Positions 1 through 11,285 of a stretch of 64,000 bases of DNA are shown here, one piece after another. How positions within the stretch are numbered: the stretch's first letter is position 1; every line of letters starts with the position of its first letter. The position numbers and the translations under genes were made by a program. The notes below the pieces were generated by a model, which had not been told where the DNA came from, searched no databases, and saw only the letters and a program-made list of their open reading frames with translations. Origin of the DNA: Archangium gephyra (GTDB lineage: Bacteria > Myxococcota > Myxococcia > Myxococcales > Myxococcaceae); the NCBI RefSeq assembly GCF_001027285.1, contig NZ_CP011509.1, positions 5,790,501 through 5,854,500 of the forward strand. Direction: 5' to 3'.

Positions 1-679
1 GCGGACCCGAGTGCGCGCGGTGCGGGCGCTTGCCCGTCTCGGGCGCCGTGTCCGACAGGAAGAGCGTGCGGTTGCGCCGCGTGGCCACCATCACGTCCCC
101 GTTCGTCACCAGGAAGTTCATCGACGAGCGCAGCTCTCCCGGCTCGTCCGTGATGGCCGACACCAGCCCCATCGTCTCCGCCAGCGCGCAGGCCACCTTC
201 TCCACGCACGCGGGCCCCTCGAGCGACTGGTGCTTCGCCAGCCGCGTGAGGAAGAGATAGAAGCAGCGCTCGGAGTCCGTGGCGCCCTGGATGCGCGTGA
301 GCAGATCCGGGCGGATGAGCGACTCCACCTCCGCCTGGTGCCGCGCGAAGTTGCGCACCGTGCCGTTGTGCACGAAGCACCAACGGCCATGGAGGAAGGG
401 GTGGGCGTTGCGCTTCTCCACCTTGCCCACCGAGGCCAGGCGCAGGTGCGCGACGACCGTCCGGGAGGACACCCGGCTGCTCACCCGCTCGAAGTCCGGG
501 TCGCAGTACGCCGGTCCCAGCCCGTGCGCGACGAGCGGCTGCTCGCCTGTTTCGTAGGAGGCAATCCCCCAGCCATCCTTATGCTCCCTCGATTGCTGGA
601 CGAGGGAGTTCTTCTCCGTCACGAGGGAAGGATGGACAGCCGCGGGGACAGAGGAACGAAAGCCAAAGAGACGGCACAT
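1..679 (-). CDS. class II glutamine amidotransferase (3' end cut by window edge)
   Basis: The minus-strand reading frame starts at the ATG at 677-679 and runs off the left edge, giving about 226 residues. It begins MCRLFGF, so Cys2 becomes the N-terminal nucleophile after Met removal, as in Ntn-type class II amidotransferases. The conserved RLASVG stretch, the HPF segment and the W-x-F-VHNGT segment follow in family order. The nearest family is the YafJ/EgtC-like stand-alone amidotransferase group, whose members release ammonia from glutamine or act as amidohydrolases; the substrate is unknown. It lies downstream of hutI on the same strand with a gap of about 70 bases and probably has its own promoter. 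Family assignment is firm; specific function is not. Confidence 0.85.
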   Translation of the reverse strand, partial: MCRLFGFRSSVPAAVHPSLVTEKNSLVQQSREHKDGWGIASYETGEQPLVAHGLGPAYCDPDFERVSSRVSSRTVVAHLRLASVGKVEKRNAHPFLHGRWCFVHNGTVRNFARHQAEVESLIRPDLLTRIQGATDSERCFYLFLTRLAKHQSLEGPACVEKVACALAETMGLVSAITDEPGELRSSMNFLVTNGDVMVATRRNRTLFLSDTAPETGKRPHRAHSGP

Positions 680-693
680 GGTCTTCTTGTCTG

Positions 694-699
694 ATTATA
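694..699 (-). promoter_or_regulatory. candidate -10 box of the amidotransferase gene
   Basis: Read on the minus strand this is a perfect TATAAT, 14 bases ahead of the ATG, in an otherwise very GC-rich gap. No convincing -35 hexamer sits 17 bases further upstream. The implied leader would be under 10 bases, so translation would be nearly leaderless. Confidence 0.35.
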
Positions 700-750
700 A
701 CGGCCGGCCCGGAGAGGAAGTCCCCTCCTGCCACTGCTGTCCGCTGCACG

Positions 751-2016
751 TCACGAACAGAGGGCCCGCTCGCTCTCTATCACCACATGGCCGTCTTTAA
801 TCACGATCCGCGCGTGATTGATTCCCAGGTGATAGGGAAGGTGGCGATAGTTTGAGCACGAAAAAACGACAAGGTTCGCCGGGTCGCCCACGGTGATCCG
901 GCCGTATGTGTTCAAACCAAGTGCCAGGGCCGCGCCTCGGGTGGCGGCCCAGTAGGCCTCGGCGGCGGTCAGCCCGTTCTCCAGGCAGGCGAGCCCCAGG
1001 GAGAGGGGGAGGTTCTCGCTCATGGCGGAGCCGGGGTTGAGGTTGGTGCCGAGCGCCACGTTGACACCGGCGTCGCGCAGCTTGCGCCCGGGGGCGTAGG
1101 GCCGCACGCGCAGGAAGAGGGTGGAGATGGGGACGAGGACGGCGGTGACGCCGGCCTGGGCCAGGGCGCGGATGCCCGCGTCGCTCACGTTCTCCAGGTG
1201 GTCCGCGGTGGCCGCGCCCAGCTCGGCCGCCAGCTCGGCGCCTCCGCTCGAGGTGAGCTGGTCCACGTGCAGCCGGGGCTTGAGCCCCAGCTTCTGGGCG
1301 GCCCCGGAAATCCGCCGGGCCTCCGCGTGGGAGAAGGCGCCCTGCTCGACGAAGACGTCGCAGAAGCGCGCCAGGCCCTGCTCGGCCACGGCGGGGATGA
1401 TCTCCTTGATGCAGAGATCCATGTAGGCCTCGCGCCACTCCCGGTACTCCTCGGGCACGGCGTGGGCGCACATGAGGGTGGGAATCAGCTCCAGGGGCTG
1501 GAGCGTGGAGAGCCGCTGCACGGCCTTGAGCATCTTCAGCTCGTCCTGGAGCGACAGGCCGTAGCCGCTCTTCACCTCGGCGGTGGTGATGCCGTACTCC
1601 AGCATGAGCTGGAGGCGGGGCAGGGCGAGCCGGATGAGATCCTCCTCGCTGGCGAAGCGGGTGGCGCGCACGGTGTTGGCGATGCCGCCGCCGGCCTGGG
1701 CGATCTGCAGGTAGGTGGCGCCCTGGCAGCGCAGGTCGAACTCCGCGGCGCGCTCACCGGCGAAGACGGCGTGGGTGTGGGGATCCACGAAGCCGGGGCC
1801 CACGAACTGGCCGTGGGCGTCCAGCACGCGGGTGGAGGGGCCCACGGCACCCTTGGGCAGACTGCCCTCGGGGCCCACGTACCAGACCTTGCCCCGGCGC
1901 ACGCCGACACAGGCGTTGGGCTGGGGCGTGAGGGCGCGCTCGGCGGGCTCCTGGTGGGAGCCCTCCACGGTGAGCACCTCGGAGGTGTTGCGGATCAGCA
2001 GCTCCAGGGTTTCCAT
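751..2016 (-). CDS. hutI: imidazolonepropionase
   Basis: This 421-residue protein opens the ring of imidazolone-5-propionate to give N-formimino-L-glutamate, the third step of histidine degradation, in the cytosol. The metal-binding H-x-H is visible as DPHTHAVF (His80, His82), followed by the amidohydrolase-type TIM barrel with conserved segments EVKSGYGL, HVDQ and a C-terminal GTNLNPGS loop. Length matches the family (about 400-420). It starts three bases after the hutU stop codon, so the two genes are almost certainly co-transcribed. No hutH (histidine ammonia-lyase) or hutG lies in the window. Confidence 0.95.
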   Translation of the reverse strand: METLELLIRNTSEVLTVEGSHQEPAERALTPQPNACVGVRRGKVWYVGPEGSLPKGAVGPSTRVLDAHGQFVGPGFVDPHTHAVFAGERAAEFDLRCQGATYLQIAQAGGGIANTVRATRFASEEDLIRLALPRLQLMLEYGITTAEVKSGYGLSLQDELKMLKAVQRLSTLQPLELIPTLMCAHAVPEEYREWREAYMDLCIKEIIPAVAEQGLARFCDVFVEQGAFSHAEARRISGAAQKLGLKPRLHVDQLTSSGGAELAAELGAATADHLENVSDAGIRALAQAGVTAVLVPISTLFLRVRPYAPGRKLRDAGVNVALGTNLNPGSAMSENLPLSLGLACLENGLTAAEAYWAATRGAALALGLNTYGRITVGDPANLVVFSCSNYRHLPYHLGINHARIVIKDGHVVIESERALCS

Positions 2017-2019
2017 GCG

Positions 2020-5173
<3,154 letters not shown>

Positions 5174-5218
5174 GGCTTTCCAAAAATTCCCGTTTTGCGT
5201 GAATATGGGAATCCCGAG

Positions 5219-5235
5219 CCGGGGATGAGCCCCGG
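5219..5235 (+). terminator. GC hairpin downstream of argG
   Basis: CCGGGG and CCCCGG arms are separated by five bases, between argG and the next lipoprotein gene. No T-run follows, so it may be a weak terminator or a leader structure of the downstream gene, whose AGGAG site follows closely. Confidence 0.3.
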
Positions 5236-5253
5236 CGGTCAGGAGACTCCCCC

Positions 5254-6210
5254 ATGCGAACCGGACGGTTGTTGCTGCTCTCCACGCTGACGCTCGCCTC
5301 GTGCGGCCCCCTCGTCGAGGAAGAGGCCGCGCTGGGCGAGCGCACGGATGCGCTGATCACCGACGTGGACCTGGACGGCATCGACGATGCCTTCGAGGAC
5401 CAGCTCGCGGCGAAGTTCGCGCCCGAGGTGCGGCTGGCCCCGAGCACCATCGACTGGGCGCGGCCGGCCAACGTGGACTGGTACCTGGCGCGCGTGCACA
5501 TGCGCTTCGACCACTCGGGGTGCCCGGACTGCCAGGTGCTCGCGCTGGCCACGCCCACGCAGAGCAACCTCTCCACGCAGTCCCATGCCACGAAGGGCAC
5601 GTTCTGCGGCCACACCAGCACGGTGTACTCCTCGAACACGTCGCGGAAGGAGTTCTTCCTCCAGCCGCCGGACGACACCGTGCACAACGGGGCTCCGTCC
5701 ACCGCGTGGAAGGTGTACGTGCACTCGAAGAAGAGCGCGCTCGTCGCGGGTGGCTACGACATCCAGTACTGGTTCTTCTACCCGTACAACGACTCCTACG
5801 CGTCCGTGAACCACGAGGCGGACTGGGAGCACATCACCGTGACCACCGACTCGGCCGGCAACTTCCAGTCGGCCTGGTACGCGGCGCACAGCGGTGGCAA
5901 TCGCTACACCGCCTCGCAGCTCAAGTGGAACGGGACGCACCCCATCGTGTACTCGGCGGATGGCTCGCATGCGAGCTACCCCACCGCGGGCACGTACCCC
6001 ACCGAGGTGTCGGGCTTCGATGACCACAGCTACGAGGGCGGCCCGGTGTGGCAGACGTGGACCAACTGGGTGAACGTGGGCGAGAAGGGCGCGCCCCGCA
6101 ACGGCCAGAACTTCATCAAGTACGGCGGCCGTTGGGGCGAGGTGGGTGAGCTCGACGCCACGAGCGGCCCGCAGGGCCCGTCCTTCCAGGGGGCCTGGAA
6201 CAGCTACTGA
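5254..6210 (+). CDS. secreted lipoprotein with Vps62/DUF946-like fold
   Basis: This 318-residue protein starts with a lipoprotein signal (LLLSTLTLASC; lipid-anchored Cys about residue 17). A short DVDLDGIDD acidic stretch, like a calcium-binding thrombospondin-3 motif, follows near residue 46. The main domain has aromatic/acidic features of the Vps62/DUF946 group, such as IQYWFFYPYND, VNHEADWEHITV and a final GPVWQTWTNW. The DWEH motif also resembles NPP1-type secreted proteins, an alternative reading. An AGGAG site lies upstream of the ATG. The stop codon is one base from the convergent oxidoreductase stop. Role unknown; cell-surface location is inferred from the signal. Confidence 0.6.
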   Translation: MRTGRLLLLSTLTLASCGPLVEEEAALGERTDALITDVDLDGIDDAFEDQLAAKFAPEVRLAPSTIDWARPANVDWYLARVHMRFDHSGCPDCQVLALATPTQSNLSTQSHATKGTFCGHTSTVYSSNTSRKEFFLQPPDDTVHNGAPSTAWKVYVHSKKSALVAGGYDIQYWFFYPYNDSYASVNHEADWEHITVTTDSAGNFQSAWYAAHSGGNRYTASQLKWNGTHPIVYSADGSHASYPTAGTYPTEVSGFDDHSYEGGPVWQTWTNWVNVGEKGAPRNGQNFIKYGGRWGEVGELDATSGPQGPSFQGAWNSY

Positions 6211-6211
6211 G

Positions 6212-7216
6212 TCAGCCGCGCACCCGGATCACCACCTTGCCGCGCGCCTGGCCCGACTCGGCATGGGCGATGGCCTCGCGCGTCTGAGCGAAGGGGAACA
6301 CCCTGTCCACGTGGGGGCGGAGCTTGCCCGCCTCCACCAGGGCCCCGAGCTGGCGCAGCTGCTCGCCGTTCGGGTTCATGAAGAGGTAGGTGTAGCGCAC
6401 GCCGTGGCGCCAGGCGGCGAACGTCGCGCGCGCACCCACCAGGGCGAAGACGGGCCAGAGCACCGGAGACACGCCCCAGGAGCGGGCCAGGGCCATGTCC
6501 GGGCGGTCCGTGATGGAGACGACGATGCCGCCCTTGCGCGCGCTCTTGAAGCTGCGCAACTGGGTGTCCGCGCCCACGGTGTCGAACACCACGTCCGCGT
6601 CCCGCACCACGTCCTCGAAGCGCTGGGTGCGGTAGTCCACCACTTCGTCCGCGCCGAAGCCCTTCACCAGCTCCAGGTTCTTCGCGCTCGCGGTGGCCAC
6701 CACTCGCGCCCCGAGGTGCCGGGCGAGCTGCACCGCCACCGAGCCCACGCCTCCCGCGCCCGCGTGCACCAGCACCTTCTGGCCAGGGGAGAGCTTCGCC
6801 ACGTCCACCAGCGCCTGCCACGCGGTGAGGCCCACCAGGGGCAGGGACGCGGCCTCCTCGTAGGACAGCCGGGACGGCTTGAGGGCCACGACGTTCTCGG
6901 GCGCCACCACCTCCTCGGCGAAGGCGCCGGGGCGATCCTTGTCCAGCCGCGTCCACACCGCGTCGCCCGGCTTGAAGGCCTTCACCTCCGGGCCCACCTC
7001 CAGCACCTCGCCGGCGCAGTCATTGCCGAGCACGAGCGGGAAGCGGTACGGCAGGAGGATGCGGGCCGTGCCCTGACGGACCTTCCAGTCCACCGGGTTG
7101 ATGCTCGCCGCGTGCACGGCGATGCGGACATCACGAGGGCCCAGGGGAGGGGAGGGCAGCTCGCCCTGCTCGAGGACCTCGGGTCCTCCGTAACGGCGGA
7201 TGAAGAAGGCGCGCAT
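6212..7216 (-). CDS. NADP-dependent quinone oxidoreductase-like (zinc-free MDR) protein
   Basis: This 334-residue medium-chain dehydrogenase/reductase has an N-terminal GroES-like half (GPEVLEQGELP, GNDCAGEVLEVGPEVKAFKPGD) and a Rossmann half with HAGAGGVGSVAVQLAR near residue 145. The structural-zinc cysteine cluster is absent, as in quinone reductases (QOR/zeta-crystallin type). The start is the ATG at 7214-7216 (MRAFFIRRYGG). It would reduce quinones or enones with NADPH in the cytosol; the substrate cannot be told. Only 48 bases separate it from the divergent peptidase, so any promoters overlap. Confidence 0.85.
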   Translation of the reverse strand: MRAFFIRRYGGPEVLEQGELPSPPLGPRDVRIAVHAASINPVDWKVRQGTARILLPYRFPLVLGNDCAGEVLEVGPEVKAFKPGDAVWTRLDKDRPGAFAEEVVAPENVVALKPSRLSYEEAASLPLVGLTAWQALVDVAKLSPGQKVLVHAGAGGVGSVAVQLARHLGARVVATASAKNLELVKGFGADEVVDYRTQRFEDVVRDADVVFDTVGADTQLRSFKSARKGGIVVSITDRPDMALARSWGVSPVLWPVFALVGARATFAAWRHGVRYTYLFMNPNGEQLRQLGALVEAGKLRPHVDRVFPFAQTREAIAHAESGQARGKVVIRVRG

Positions 7217-7264
7217 GGTGGGCCCATGGTGCGGTTCTTTGGTGCCCGCGTCTATGCTCGGGGC

Positions 7265-8323
7265 ATGGCGTCCTCCGCTCATGCCCCTGCCCGGGCCCGC
7301 GAGCTCGGCATCGCGCCGGGCATCTTCCGTCCCGGTGCCCACAATGCCCTCACGGACGTGGCGGGCGTGCTCGTGGGGCACACCACCCTCCTGGAGGGGG
7401 ACTCCGTGCGCACCGGCGTGACGGCGATCCGCCCGCACGCCGGCAACCTCTTCCACGAGCGCGTGCCCGCCGCGATCGTCACCGGCAATGGCTTCGGCAA
7501 GCTGATCGGTTCGACGCAGGTGAACGAGCTGGGCGAACTGGAGACCCCCCTCCTGCTCACCAGCACGCTCAGCGTGTGGCGCGTGGCGGATGCGCTGGTG
7601 GACTGGATGTTGGAGCAGCCCCGCATGGGCAAGGTGCGCTCGCTCAATCCCGTGGTGGGCGAGACCAACGACGGCCGGCTCAATGACATCCGCTCGCGCC
7701 CCATCACCGCGGCCCATGTCCGCCAGGCGCTCGACACCGCGAGCGGAGGCCCGGTGCCCGAGGGTTCGGTGGGCGCGGGCACGGGTACCATCGCCTTTGG
7801 CTGGAAGGGGGGCATTGGTACCTCGTCCCGGGTGCTCCCCGCGTCGCTTGGCGGGCACTCGGTGGGAGTGCTGGTGCAGAGCAACTTCGGCGGGGTGCTG
7901 CAGGTGCTCGGCGTGCCCGTGGGCCTCGAGCTGGGGCGCTATGCCTTCCAGAAGGACGTGGCGGAGGAGCGAGGGGATGGCTCCATCGTCATCGTCGTCG
8001 CCACCGACGCACCGCTGCTCCACCGCAACCTCCAGCGGCTGGCGTCACGCGCGTTGATGGGGCTCGCGCGCACGGGCTCCAATGCCTCCAACGGTTCGGG
8101 CGATTACGTGCTGGCCTTCTCCACCCGGCGGGGCGGGGGAGCAGAGCTGCCGAACGATGACATGACGCCACTCTTCCAGGCCGTCATCGAGGCCACCGAG
8201 GAGGCCATCTACAACTCCCTGTTCACCGCCACCGCGGTGACCGGCCAGGGCCTCTCGGTCGAGCCCCTTCCGCTGGACCGGGTGCGCGAGCTGCTGGCCC
8301 GCTTCGGCGCGGTTTTCCGCTAA
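7265..8323 (+). CDS. P1 family peptidase, DmpA-like aminopeptidase
   Basis: This 352-residue Ntn hydrolase resembles DmpA (L-aminopeptidase/D-esterase). DmpA-type proteins cleave themselves between Gly and Ser, and the new N-terminal Ser is the nucleophile. The matching site is DGSIVIVVATDAPL, with Ser240 as the presumed nucleophile. Upstream blocks TDVAGVLVGHTTL, TGNGFGKLIGSTQVNELG, NPVVGETNDG and VGAGTGTIAFGWKGG are in family order. Starting at the ATG at 7265 gives the usual length. No signal peptide is obvious. Physiological substrates are unknown; relatives release N-terminal D- or beta-amino acids from peptides. Confidence 0.9.
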   Translation: MASSAHAPARARELGIAPGIFRPGAHNALTDVAGVLVGHTTLLEGDSVRTGVTAIRPHAGNLFHERVPAAIVTGNGFGKLIGSTQVNELGELETPLLLTSTLSVWRVADALVDWMLEQPRMGKVRSLNPVVGETNDGRLNDIRSRPITAAHVRQALDTASGGPVPEGSVGAGTGTIAFGWKGGIGTSSRVLPASLGGHSVGVLVQSNFGGVLQVLGVPVGLELGRYAFQKDVAEERGDGSIVIVVATDAPLLHRNLQRLASRALMGLARTGSNASNGSGDYVLAFSTRRGGGAELPNDDMTPLFQAVIEATEEAIYNSLFTATAVTGQGLSVEPLPLDRVRELLARFGAVFR

Positions 8324-8359
8324 GCCGGCGGAAGCGCCTTCCGGTCGCGCGGCGTGCCG

Positions 8360-8382
8360 ACTGGTCCAACAATCGGACCAGT
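8360..8382. repeat. spaced inverted repeat, operator-like
   Basis: ACTGGTCC (8360-8367) and GGACCAGT (8375-8382) are perfect 8-base arms around AACAATC. The core TCCAAC resembles the stronger palindrome at 8531-8549. The bases after both palindromes are also similar (GACATCG/CACATCG, CCGGAG, CCCCTGAA-GGACT), so the locus looks like two diverged copies of one unit. Confidence 0.5.
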
Positions 8383-8430
8383 TGCTCCACATCGCGGCCG
8401 GAGCCTCCCCTGAATGGACTTACCCCTTCT

Positions 8431-8630
8431 GGCTTAGGCCATCGGAACAAAGTCTTTCAGGGGGGCCGCACTGTCTACGCCAGTCACGCCTTCGGGTGCT
8501 GTCCGTCTCCCGGGCGTGCTCTTCACGAAGTTGTCCAACTGTTGGACAAGTTTGGCGACATCGTTCCCGGAGGGTCCCTCCTGCTTTCGAGCTGAGGACG
8601 GACCCCTGAACGGACTGACTTCGGCTGGCC
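8431..8630. repeat. dispersed repeat, copy A
   Basis: About 200 bases align with 26937-27149 in the same orientation, at roughly 75-80 % identity by eye. Shared blocks include CCATCGGAACAAAG, CTCCCGGGCG, GCTCTTCACGAA, TTGGACAAGTTTGGCG and GAGCTGAGGAC. Inside is TTGTCCAAC-T-GTTGGACAA (8531-8549), a perfect 19-base palindrome conserved in both copies. No terminal inverted repeats or coding frame were recognised, so whether it is a small mobile element, an RNA or a protein-binding site is open. Confidence 0.65.
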
Positions 8631-8649
8631 TGGCCGCGGGCCGGACTGG

Positions 8650-10035
8650 CTACTGCGCCAGCTCCACCTTCTCCAGGTACTCGGGGATGTAGGCCGGCCA
8701 GCCGCGCGCCTCCACCCGGCCCTTGAGCGCCTGCAGCGCCGAGGGCTCTCCGTGGACGAGCAGCGTCTGGCGCGGTGGCGATTCGAAGCCGTCCATCCAG
8801 CGCAGCGTCTCCGTCCAGTCCGCGTGCGCCGAGAAGCCACTCACCGTGCGGACCTCCGCCTCCACCCGCACCATCTGCCCGTGGATCTTCACCTCCTTCT
8901 CGCCGTCCAGCATGCGCCGGCCGCGCGAGCCCTCGGACTGGTAGCCCACGAAGAGCACCGTGTTGCGCGGATCCGGCAGCCGGTTCTTCAGGTGGTGCAG
9001 GATGCGGCCTCCCGTGGCCATGCCCGAGGCGGAGATGATGATGCCCGGGCCGTCCACCTGGTTGAGCTGCCTGCTCTCCTGCGGCGAGGTGACGAAGCGC
9101 GTGCGCTTCGTGGCCAGTGGGGACTCGCCCCGCTTCACGATGGCGGACATGTCCAGGTCGTGCTCTTCCGCGTGGGCCACGTAGATGGGCGTGGCGTCGC
9201 AGGCCATGGGCGAGTCCACGAAGACCTCCAACTCGGGGATGCGCTTGTCCGCCTCCAGGTTGCGCAGGTGGTAGAGCAGCTCCTGGGTCCGGCCCACGGA
9301 GAAGGCGGGGATGACGACCATGCCCTTGCGCTCGTAGGCGCTCAGCACGGCCTCGCACAGCGCGTCCACGGGCCGCTGGTCCCCGTGCTCCCGGTCACCA
9401 TAGGTGCTCTCCACCACCAGCGTGGTGGCCGAGCGGACCGTCTGAGGATCCCTCAGGATGGGCGCGTGGTAGCGGCCCAGGTCCCCGGTGAACACCACGC
9501 GCTGATTCGTGCGCTCCAGGTGGAACACGCACACCGCCGAGCCGAGGATGTGGCCCGCCCGGTAGAAGGTGAGGGTGATGCCGGGGAGGATCTCCCGGGT
9601 GCGCTCGTAGCCGAAGGTCTCGAAGAGCTTCAGCGCACGCTGTGCGTCCTCCACCGAGTAGAGCGGCAGGGCGGGGCGGTGCTTGGAGAAGCCCTCCTTG
9701 TTGGCGTAGCGGGCCTCTTCCTCCTGGAGGTGCGCCGAGTCCGGGAGCAGCAGCGCGGAGAGATCGCGCGTGCCGGAGGTGCAGTAGACGGGCCCGTGGA
9801 AGCCGTCACGCACCACGCGGGGCAGACCGCCCGTGTGATCGATGTGGGCGTGCGTGAGGACGATGGCGTCGATGCTCCGGGGCGGGATGGGCAGGGCGCG
9901 CCAGTTGCGCTGGCGCAGCTCCTTGCGGCCCTGGAACAGACCGCAATCGATCAGCACCCGCTTGCCCTGGTACTCGAGGAGGAACTTTGAACCCGTGACG
10001 GTTCCCGCGGCGCCGAGGAAATGGATGGAGGCCAT
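8650..10035 (-). CDS. MBL-fold beta-CASP ribonuclease-like protein
   Basis: This 461-residue protein is a metallo-beta-lactamase fold nuclease of the bacterial beta-CASP RNase / CPSF-like group (YsiD/TTHA0252-type), which cuts RNA with two zinc ions. The signature THAHIDH gives His62, His64, Asp66 and His67. Later come GHILGSA, TGDLGRY and VVESTYGDREH, then the beta-CASP core with IPAFSVGRTQELLYHL and a C-terminal RMMBL segment with SGFSAHAD. I prefer the ATG at 10035 (MASIHFLG) over the in-frame GTG nine bases earlier. Its gene starts about 90 bases from the divergent CX3C gene. Confidence 0.9.
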   Translation of the reverse strand: MASIHFLGAAGTVTGSKFLLEYQGKRVLIDCGLFQGRKELRQRNWRALPIPPRSIDAIVLTHAHIDHTGGLPRVVRDGFHGPVYCTSGTRDLSALLLPDSAHLQEEEARYANKEGFSKHRPALPLYSVEDAQRALKLFETFGYERTREILPGITLTFYRAGHILGSAVCVFHLERTNQRVVFTGDLGRYHAPILRDPQTVRSATTLVVESTYGDREHGDQRPVDALCEAVLSAYERKGMVVIPAFSVGRTQELLYHLRNLEADKRIPELEVFVDSPMACDATPIYVAHAEEHDLDMSAIVKRGESPLATKRTRFVTSPQESRQLNQVDGPGIIISASGMATGGRILHHLKNRLPDPRNTVLFVGYQSEGSRGRRMLDGEKEVKIHGQMVRVEAEVRTVSGFSAHADWTETLRWMDGFESPPRQTLLVHGEPSALQALKGRVEARGWPAYIPEYLEKVELAQ

Positions 10036-10122
10036 GCGCGGCACTCTATCCCAGCCGCTTCCCTGCGGCGGCGGCGCCTCCTATCCTGGCCGGGCGAACC
10101 GTTTCAGGAGGAGGTGCGAGCC

Positions 10123-10410
10123 ATGAATCGAGTGAAGAAGGCTTCGTGGTGGGCCGTGGTGCTGGCCGGTGGTTTGATGATGGCCCTGCCGGCGGCGGCG
10201 CAGCAGAAGAAGGACTGCCGGGGCACGTGTGTGTCGAAGGCCAGCGTGGAGGTGGAGTCGTGCGCCAAGGCCTGCCCCGAGCCCACCAATCCGACGTCGC
10301 GTGAGGCCGCGGGCAAGTGCATGAACCGCTGCGCGGAGAAGTTCCGCGCCGCCGAGGCGTCCTGCGAGAAGACCTGCCCGGCTCCCAAGAAGGAGGATCA
10401 GACCCACTAG
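10123..10410 (+). CDS. small secreted protein with four CX3C motifs
   Basis: This 95-residue protein is preceded by an excellent AGGAGGAGGTG site. A signal peptide (positive start, hydrophobic core ending ALPAAAQQ) spans about residues 1-28. The mature part of about 67 residues has eight cysteines, all in CX3C pairs: CRGTC, CAKAC, CMNRC and CEKTC. Two twin-CX3C hairpins would fold as short disulfide-linked helices, by analogy with twin-CX3C proteins. It ends lysine-rich. I know no named family. The stop is nine bases from the convergent acetyltransferase stop. Confidence 0.75.
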   Translation: MNRVKKASWWAVVLAGGLMMALPAAAQQKKDCRGTCVSKASVEVESCAKACPEPTNPTSREAAGKCMNRCAEKFRAAEASCEKTCPAPKKEDQTH

Positions 10411-10419
10411 GCGCGTCCG

Positions 10420-11259
10420 TCACCCCAGGGCCTGGGCCGCGATGGCATGGAGGTGCTCCCTCCTGCCCGGGGCCCGGGTCCCGTGGAGCTGCATCATGGG
10501 CGCCGGCACGTGCCGCTCGAGCCCGAGCCCCGCCACCCATTCGCTCAGCCCGGTGAAGCGTGGAGGGATGTCCACCCGCACGGTGCCCTCGAGGCCTCGC
10601 AGCAGCCTGGCCGCGAGGCTCCGGGCGATGGGCTCCTCCCGGGCGACGAGGGGCCCCACCATCGTCGACCCGAGGTTGGGCCACGCCAGGCCATGGCCCA
10701 CCACGCGTCCGTCCCGCTCGGCCACGAGCGCCCGGTACGCCAGCCGGTGCAAGGCCTGGAGCAGCTCCCGCCGGGGCGCACCGAAGGCCTCCGCGTCCAG
10801 CGCGGCGACCGCGTCCAGGTCCTCCCGGGTCATCGCCCGTACCCGCATGTCCGCGACGGCGGCTTCCTCGGGCTGCCGGGTGAGGCGCCCCAGATGCTTC
10901 ACCACCTCGCCCACCTGGACGAAGCCCAGCTTCTCGTAGAGGGGACGGCCCTGGTCCGTCGCGAACAGGAGCGTGGGGAGGGGACCGATGTGCTCGAGCG
11001 CATGCTCCATGAGGCGCCGTCCGAGCCCCTGCCGCCCATGCGAGGGCGACACCACCATCATCCCGATCGAAGCCGCCTCGCGCCCATAGGGCGTGACGAG
11101 GACCGTGCCCGCGAGCCCACCTTCCGGAGCGTCCACGCCGAAGCCGATCCCCAGCTCCAGGATCAGCCGCCACTTCAGCTCCTCCGGCGGCCAGTCGCGC
11201 TTCACGGCGAGCGTGAGACAGGCGGGCATGTCATCCAGGGTGAGTCTCCGAATGCGCAT
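10420..11259 (-). CDS. tandem GNAT acetyltransferase
   Basis: This 279-residue protein starts at the ATG at 11257-11259 (MRIRRLTLDDMPACL). The first GNAT domain (about residues 1-135) shows the acetyl-CoA loop as SPSHGRQGLGRRLMEHAL followed by YEKLGF. The second half (about 140-279) starts MRVRAMTREDLDAVAALD and keeps the GNAT order less well, as in two-domain YitI-type acetyltransferases, where the C-terminal half is often the non-canonical one. It probably acetylates a small molecule or protein N-terminus; the substrate is unknown. Confidence 0.8.
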   Translation of the reverse strand: MRIRRLTLDDMPACLTLAVKRDWPPEELKWRLILELGIGFGVDAPEGGLAGTVLVTPYGREAASIGMMVVSPSHGRQGLGRRLMEHALEHIGPLPTLLFATDQGRPLYEKLGFVQVGEVVKHLGRLTRQPEEAAVADMRVRAMTREDLDAVAALDAEAFGAPRRELLQALHRLAYRALVAERDGRVVGHGLAWPNLGSTMVGPLVAREEPIARSLAARLLRGLEGTVRVDIPPRFTGLSEWVAGLGLERHVPAPMMQLHGTRAPGRREHLHAIAAQALG

Positions 11260-11285
11260 GCGGCCGCCTATACCACGGGGGGCTT

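Larger units (their letters stand above)
8324..8649. other. intergenic region carrying the dispersed palindromic repeat
   Basis: No gene is supported here. Right after the peptidase stop is a short GGAAG/CTTCC hairpin (about 8330-8342). Next comes a spaced palindrome (8360-8382), then the long repeat described separately. The repeat ends about 20 bases before the stop codon of the convergent MBL gene. Confidence 0.6.
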
